Below are positions 59,553 through 64,000 of a DNA stretch of 64,000 bases, one piece after another; the stretch's first letter is position 1, and each line of letters begins with the position of its first letter. Location: contig CBDEGK010000002.1 of the NCBI GenBank assembly GCA_965237855.1, forward strand, positions 186,001 through 250,000. The letters are read 5' to 3'. The position numbers and the translations under genes were made by a program. The DNA is from CBDEGK01 sp965237855. GTDB lineage: Bacteria; Pseudomonadota; Gammaproteobacteria; Pseudomonadales; Halieaceae. Below the pieces are notes generated by a model, which worked only from the letters and a program-made list of their open reading frames with translations, did no database searches and was not told the origin of the DNA.

Positions 59553-60445
59553 TGGGGCTACTGGAAGAAAAGGCAATTGTAATAACCGGTGCCGGCGGTG
59601 CCATTGGTCGTGGCCACGCGCTGTTGATGGCGCGTGAAGGTGCGATGGTGGTGGTTAATGACATGAACGCCGAGGCAGCAGCGGCGGTTGTGAGCGAGAT
59701 AGAGGCAGCGGGTGGTCGGGCAACGGTGAGTACCCATAATATAGCCAGTCGAAGTGGTGCCCAGGACCTGGTCCATGCCTGCGTCACCGTGTACGGTAAG
59801 ATAGATGTCCTGGTGAACAATGCGGGCAATTTGCGTGATCGGTCCTTTTTAAAGATGACTGATGATGAGTTTGATGACGTCTGGAATGTACATGTCAAAG
59901 GTACCTTCTGGTGTGGTCAGGCCGCTGCCTGGCAAATGAAAGAGCAGGGCCATGGTGGTGTGATCATCAATACCAGTTCCGGCTCTCATTTTGGTAATTT
60001 CGGACAGACCAATTACTCAGCGGCCAAGGGCGCTATCGCGTCCATGACTTATACCTGGGCTATTGAACTGGCTCGAATGGGTATCCGGGTTAACGCGGTA
60101 TGCCCGGTCGCCATGTCGCAAATGACCGATGGCTTGATGCAGGATCAGGACGGCCAAAGCGCGGCAGATTTGTGGAAGCCAGAGCGCAATGCTCCGCTGG
60201 TTGCTTATCTAGCCTCGGATGAAGCGGCCAATGTCAGCGGGCAGGTATTTGGTGTCGGCGGCGAGCGTTTGTCGCATATGGTGCAGCCTCACTATGGTAA
60301 GACACTGACCATGGCTGGGGGCTGGACACTGGACGCGGTGCGTGAACAATTCCAACAGGAAATGCCCCAGGAGTTCGGTGTCTTTGGCATCATGGGTACG
60401 CCGTATCCTTTCCATAAAGGTGTTGTGCCACCGGAGGGATCATGA
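59552..60445 (+). CDS. Short-chain dehydrogenase (hydroxyacyl-CoA type)
   Basis: The 297-residue SDR has VITGAGGAIGRGHALLMAREG, VNNAGNLRDRSFLKMTDDEF and NTSSGSHFGNFGQTNYSAAKGA with Ser, Tyr and Lys. The long C-terminus resembles the hydroxyacyl-CoA dehydrogenases paired with multifunctional enzymes. It would act after the hydratases. It overlaps the next gene by four bases (ATGA). Confidence 0.92.
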   Translation: MGLLEEKAIVITGAGGAIGRGHALLMAREGAMVVVNDMNAEAAAAVVSEIEAAGGRATVSTHNIASRSGAQDLVHACVTVYGKIDVLVNNAGNLRDRSFLKMTDDEFDDVWNVHVKGTFWCGQAAAWQMKEQGHGGVIINTSSGSHFGNFGQTNYSAAKGAIASMTYTWAIELARMGIRVNAVCPVAMSQMTDGLMQDQDGQSAADLWKPERNAPLVAYLASDEAANVSGQVFGVGGERLSHMVQPHYGKTLTMAGGWTLDAVREQFQQEMPQEFGVFGIMGTPYPFHKGVVPPEGS

Positions 60446-61236
60446 CTTACGAAACTCTTAAGTACGAGGTAAGCGACGGCATAGCCACTATCACCCTCAA
60501 CCGCCCCGATTCCCGTAACGCGGTCAACTCAACCATGAGTCGAGAATTGCCGCAGGTGTGGGCGGAGTTTGAAGGCGATGATTCTGCCATTGTCGCTATT
60601 CTTACGGCTATGGGTAATAGAGCATTGTGCACCGGTGCTGATCTGGGCGATCTGCCGGAGACGGATGGTGAGGGTAATAGTAGCAGTCTCAAATCGATAC
60701 GTTGGACCTCTGTGCAGAACGACGTGTGGAAGCCGGTGATCTGCGCGGTGAATGGTATGACGGTGGGTGGCGGTCTGCACTTCGTTGCCGACAGTGACAT
60801 TGTTATCGCCGCGGAATCAGCCACGTTTTTTGATACCCATGTGAAGGTTGGGTTGATAGCCGGGTTAGAGCCGGTGTGCCTGGCGCGGAAAATACCCATG
60901 GAAGCGGTTATGCGCATGATGCTGGTAGGTGGTGCTGAGCGCATGAGCGCCGAGCGAGCCCAGGCCTTGGGGTTGGTGGGTGAAGTAGTGCCCGCAGAGA
61001 ACCTGTTATCCAGGGCTCGGGAAGTGGCAGATATGATCAAGCAACACTCGCCCGCTGCGCTGAAGAAAACCAAGCAAGCGATCTGGCAGGGTGCCGATGT
61101 GGGTTTGAGTGCGGCGCTGGAGAATGCCTGGTCCTTGATAATGGCGCACAATGATCACCCCGACTTTGCCGAGGGCGGCAAGGCATTTATGGAAGGCCGT
61201 ACCCCCAACTGGCAAGCCTACAGTGAAGACAAATGA
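60442..61236 (+). CDS. Enoyl-CoA hydratase/isomerase
   Basis: The 264-residue crotonase has LNRPDSRNAVNSTMSRE, the oxyanion motif GNRALCTGADLGDLP, and AVNGMTVGGGLHFVADSD. A full catalytic glutamate pair is not obvious (FFDTHVKVGLIAG), so isomerase or hydrolase activity is possible. It overlaps both neighbours by four bases. Confidence 0.92.
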   Translation: MTYETLKYEVSDGIATITLNRPDSRNAVNSTMSRELPQVWAEFEGDDSAIVAILTAMGNRALCTGADLGDLPETDGEGNSSSLKSIRWTSVQNDVWKPVICAVNGMTVGGGLHFVADSDIVIAAESATFFDTHVKVGLIAGLEPVCLARKIPMEAVMRMMLVGGAERMSAERAQALGLVGEVVPAENLLSRAREVADMIKQHSPAALKKTKQAIWQGADVGLSAALENAWSLIMAHNDHPDFAEGGKAFMEGRTPNWQAYSEDK

Positions 61237-61952
61237 GTGAGTCCGAGATAGTCCTCAGTCGCAATGACGGGGTGATGTTGATCGAACTCAACCGCCCGGA
61301 AAAACTCAACGCTTACACCCCGGTAATGGGTGAAGAGTTGGTGGCCGCATTGCGTGATGCAGCATCTGACCCCTCCATACATGCTGCTATTGTGACCGGG
61401 CGCGGTGAAGCCTTTTGCGCTGGCGCTGACCTGGACTACCTTAACGGTGAGAAGAGTCCTGCAGGATTGCGACTTGGGCAAGAGGAATTTATCGCCAGTT
61501 TTACCGAAGAACTGGCGCAGCTACCTATACTGACAATAGCCGCTATCAATGGTGCGGCGGCGGGCATCGGCATCACGGGGGTGCTGGCTTTCGACATTCG
61601 TATTGCTGCGAATGATGCCAAACTGGTATTGAATTTTGCCTAGCTGGGTATCGTGCCCGGCATGGGTTCCAGTTACTTTCTGCCGCGTCTGGTTGGCGAG
61701 GCCAAAGCGCGGGAGTTGTTGCTGTGTACACGCCGTTTCAGCGGTACCGAGGCAGAAGGGTTGGGGTTGGTGAATCACGCGGTACCGGGTGTTGGCGTAC
61801 TGGCATTGGCGGAAGAATTGGCCAATGCGGCTGCAGATTGCAAACCGGGAATGATTCCGGCTATTAAACGAGTACTTGCTCATGGGGCAGTGAATGATTT
61901 GGCGGAGGCCATCGCCATGGAAAAGCGAATCAGCGAAGAGAAACGATCGTGA
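61233..61952 (+). pseudogene. Enoyl-CoA hydratase interrupted by an in-frame TAG
   Basis: Read through, the frame gives 239 residues of a crotonase-fold protein: LNRPEKLNAYTPVMG, GEAFCAGADLDYLNG, AAINGAAAGIGITGVLAFD. At codon 137 (61641-61643) a TAG interrupts LVLNFA-LGIVPGMGSSYFLPRLVG, where relatives continue with a basic or polar residue. CAG or AAG to TAG is one change. The downstream half is intact and in frame, and it overlaps the ferredoxin oxidoreductase start by GTGA, so the operon layout is preserved. Confidence 0.83.
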
Positions 61953-64000
61953 AAAAAATTACCCTTAGCGATAAATACGAGGCCACCTCAGGGCGCGTCT
62001 ATCTGAGTGGCTCCCAGGCGCTGGCACGATTGCCGATGATGCAGCACCAGCGTGACAAGCTCGCCGGTTTGAACACCGCTGGATTTATCTCCGGTTATCG
62101 TGGTTCACCGCTGGGTGTGTATGACCTGGCGCTGTGGCAGGCCGAGGCGTTTTTAAAGCAGAACCAGATACATTTCGAGCCGGGTATCAATGAAGATATG
62201 GCGGCGACGGCGGTTTGGGGTAGCCAGCAGGTCAAGGCGATGGGTGAGTCCGACTACGATGGTGTGTTTGCCATGTGGTACGGCAAAGGCCCCGGCGTCG
62301 ATCGTTCGGGTGATCCACTCAAGCACGGCAACTATGCCGGTGCAGCTGAACACGGCGGTGTGCTGGTTTTGTGTGGGGATGATCACGGTGCCCGTTCTTC
62401 AACGACGGCACACCAGAGTGACCACGCGCTGATTCATTTTGCCATGCCCATATTTAATCCGGCGACTATTCAGGAGTACCTGGATTACGGCCTCTATGGT
62501 TTCGCCCTGTCTCGCTATTCTGGTTGCTGGATTGGCTTCAAGTGTGTCACCGATGCGGTGGAGGGTTCGGCCTCGGTAGCAGTAGACCCGCAGCGTATAC
62601 AGGTGGTGATACCTGATGATTTTGAGCTGCCGGATCATGGCCTCAATATTCAGACCGGTTTTACGCCATTGCTGGCAGAGCAGTTGGCGATGCAGCGCTT
62701 GGAAGCCGCAAAGGCGTTTGTGCGCGCCAATCAACTGGACCGTACGATCTATCCGGGGACGGACAAAAAGCTCGGTATTGTCACGACAGGAAAAGCTTAC
62801 CTGGATGTTATGGATGCGTTGTCACAACTGGGCATTGATGAGTCCACTGCCAATCGTCTCGGCTTGAGCATTTACAAAGCTGCCATGGTCTGGCCGCTGG
62901 AGCCTGAGGGTATCCGGAAATTCGCCTCTCGGTGTGATCAGTTGCTGGTGATCGAAGAAAAACGACCGGTGATGGAAGAACAAATTGCCGCACTGTTGTA
63001 CAACCTGGCCCCGGAGCAGCGGCCACAGATTACCGGTAAGCGTGATCTGCAGGGCCAGCCGCTGGTTTCAGATATCGGCGAGTTGAGTCCGTCAGAGATC
63101 GCACTCAGCATCGCCGGGCAGATCCAGGATGATAGTGTTGCCGCAGCGCTGAACGCCTTGCAACAAAACCTGGCGGAGCGGGCGGCAGAGGAGGTTAATC
63201 ATGGTGGCCTGATGCGAATCCCCTCGTTTTGTGCCGGCTGCCCCCACAATACCTCCACCAAGGTCCCCGAGGGCTCGGTAGCCATGGGTGGCATTGGTTG
63301 TCATGGCCTCGCCACCTGGATGCCGGATCGTAAAACCCTGGGTCTGACACATATGGGCGGAGAGGGCGCGAATTGGATTGGCCAGAAACCGTTCATGAAT
63401 CGCGATCATGTGTTTCAAAACCTGGGAGATGGCACCTATTTCCATTCAGGGCTGATGGCGATCCGTGCCAACGTGGCTGCAGACAGTAATATCACCTACA
63501 AGATTTTGCTCAATGGCGCCATCAGTATGACCGGTGGTCAGCCGATTGAGGGGCAGAGTTTTGACGGCGGCATTACCGCCCCCCACGTGGCACACCAGGT
63601 ACATGCAGAGGGGGTCACACGAATCGCCCTGGTGACTGATGATTTAATGCGGCATCACGACAAACAGCAGTTTCCGTCGATTACCAGCTTCCATCATCGC
63701 GACGATCTGGATTCGGTGCAGAAAGAAATCAGGGAGCACCAAGGTGTCTCCGTGATGATCTACGAACAAGCCTGTGCGACTGAGCGACGGCGTCTGCGCA
63801 AGCGCGGCAAATACCCCGATATCGACAAGCGCATGTTTATCAACGAGGACGTCTGTGAGGGCTGTGGCGACTGCGGTGTGCAGTCTAACTGTATTGCGTT
63901 GGAACCCAATGAGACCGAGTTTGGTCGCAAACGTAAAATCAACCAGAGTGTTTGTAATAAAGACTTTTCCTGCGTGAAAGGTTCCTGTCCCAGCTTTGTC
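61949..64000 (+). CDS. Indolepyruvate:ferredoxin oxidoreductase family protein, 3' end outside window
   Basis: From GTG 61949, overlapping the previous stop (GTGA), the frame is open to the window edge: 684 codons. It has GFISGYRGSPLGVYDL and FEPGINEDMAATA at the N-terminus, CAGCPHNTSTKVPEGS near residue 428, a TPP-binding LLNGAISMTGGQPIEG near residue 515, and an iron-sulfur segment NEDVCEGCGDCGVQSNC from about residue 633. This is the IorA-type domain order; the IorB part should follow. The enzymes decarboxylate 2-oxoacids to acyl-CoAs with ferredoxin. In a degradation operon it could handle a branched or aromatic 2-oxoacid. Confidence 0.9.
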   Translation, partial: MKKITLSDKYEATSGRVYLSGSQALARLPMMQHQRDKLAGLNTAGFISGYRGSPLGVYDLALWQAEAFLKQNQIHFEPGINEDMAATAVWGSQQVKAMGESDYDGVFAMWYGKGPGVDRSGDPLKHGNYAGAAEHGGVLVLCGDDHGARSSTTAHQSDHALIHFAMPIFNPATIQEYLDYGLYGFALSRYSGCWIGFKCVTDAVEGSASVAVDPQRIQVVIPDDFELPDHGLNIQTGFTPLLAEQLAMQRLEAAKAFVRANQLDRTIYPGTDKKLGIVTTGKAYLDVMDALSQLGIDESTANRLGLSIYKAAMVWPLEPEGIRKFASRCDQLLVIEEKRPVMEEQIAALLYNLAPEQRPQITGKRDLQGQPLVSDIGELSPSEIALSIAGQIQDDSVAAALNALQQNLAERAAEEVNHGGLMRIPSFCAGCPHNTSTKVPEGSVAMGGIGCHGLATWMPDRKTLGLTHMGGEGANWIGQKPFMNRDHVFQNLGDGTYFHSGLMAIRANVAADSNITYKILLNGAISMTGGQPIEGQSFDGGITAPHVAHQVHAEGVTRIALVTDDLMRHHDKQQFPSITSFHHRDDLDSVQKEIREHQGVSVMIYEQACATERRRLRKRGKYPDIDKRMFINEDVCEGCGDCGVQSNCIALEPNETEFGRKRKINQSVCNKDFSCVKGSCPSFV

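Noticed and set aside
56663..61952. TAG as a sense codon (for example pyrrolysine) across the window
   Set aside because: TAG is used as an ordinary stop by many intact genes here (at 6437, 14477, 16790, 17936, 25971, 30478 and others), so reassignment is unlikely; only suppression or mutation remains.
1..64000. CRISPR arrays, prophage or origin of replication
   Set aside because: No regularly spaced direct repeats, phage structural genes or DnaA-box clusters were recognised; the repeats present are palindromic and dispersed.
50313..64000. Firm assignment of the right cluster to cholesterol or bile-acid degradation
   Set aside because: The gene types fit, but no diagnostic gene (such as KstD, KshA or HsaA) is present in the window.

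Overview
The window looks like a chromosomal segment of a marine-type gammaproteobacterium, probably near the Cellvibrionales (Spongiibacteraceae/Halieaceae-like). I infer this from the csrA–tRNA-Ser(GCU) neighbourhood, a full-length P-type glycine dehydrogenase, GreB, a TonB-dependent cobalamin receptor, and the abundance of CoA-dependent catabolic genes. No species can be named from sequence alone.

Layout. (1) 1-13.4 kb: a catabolic region with four acyl-CoA dehydrogenases, an aminoglycoside-phosphotransferase-like protein (cut by the left edge), a TetR regulator, a DUF35 plus thiolase-like (Ltp2-type) pair, a quinone-oxidoreductase-like MDR protein, a Baeyer-Villiger-type monooxygenase, an SDR, a thiolase and a MaoC hydratase. 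(2) 13.4-18.3 kb: a luciferase-like oxidoreductase, a GT-C-type membrane protein that probably starts at ATT, an SDR, a LuxR-type regulator and a DUF1244 protein. (3) 18.3-24.5 kb: a cobalamin uptake operon on the minus strand (riboswitch, TonB receptor, CobO/BtuR, permease, ATPase, binding protein). (4) 24.5-30.5 kb: metallo-hydrolase, lipoprotein, a redoxin with an in-frame UGA (selenocysteine candidate), a Tat-exported DUF1214 protein, a phosphoesterase and an alpha/beta hydrolase. (5) 30.5-43.3 kb: housekeeping genes (gcvP, a UDG-like protein, greB with a frameshift, an M23 peptidase, Trm112-like, HIT, alaS, lysC, csrA, tRNA-Ser). (6) 43.3-47.7 kb: an IS481-type element just behind the tRNA, a tRNA 3'-half remnant, a DsbA-like protein, a GST and a frameshifted LysR regulator. 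(7) 47.7-50.3 kb: a haloalkane dehalogenase operon with its TetR regulator, and a DUF1993 gene. (8) 50.3-64 kb: a second catabolic cluster with a TMADH-like flavoprotein, P450, extradiol-type dioxygenase, two acyl-CoA dehydrogenases, two enoyl-CoA hydratases, SDRs and an indolepyruvate:ferredoxin oxidoreductase that runs off the right edge.

Together the two catabolic clusters hold the parts for oxidising, ring-opening and beta-oxidising a hydrophobic (alicyclic, aromatic or steroid-like) substrate; the actual substrate is not visible in the sequence. The most notable single item is the redoxin at 25968-26615. Its CxxC motif reads UGA-P-F-C, and a hairpin with the geometry of a bacterial SECIS element lies directly behind the UGA.

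A second theme is a dispersed family of 50-60 bp palindromes ending in GGGGTC(A/G)G...CTGACCCC. They lie between or at the ends of genes, and two copies differ by a compensatory base-pair change. Four genes are interrupted: two by TAG codons and two by single-base frameshifts in homopolymers. Some of these may be sequencing errors rather than real pseudogenes.
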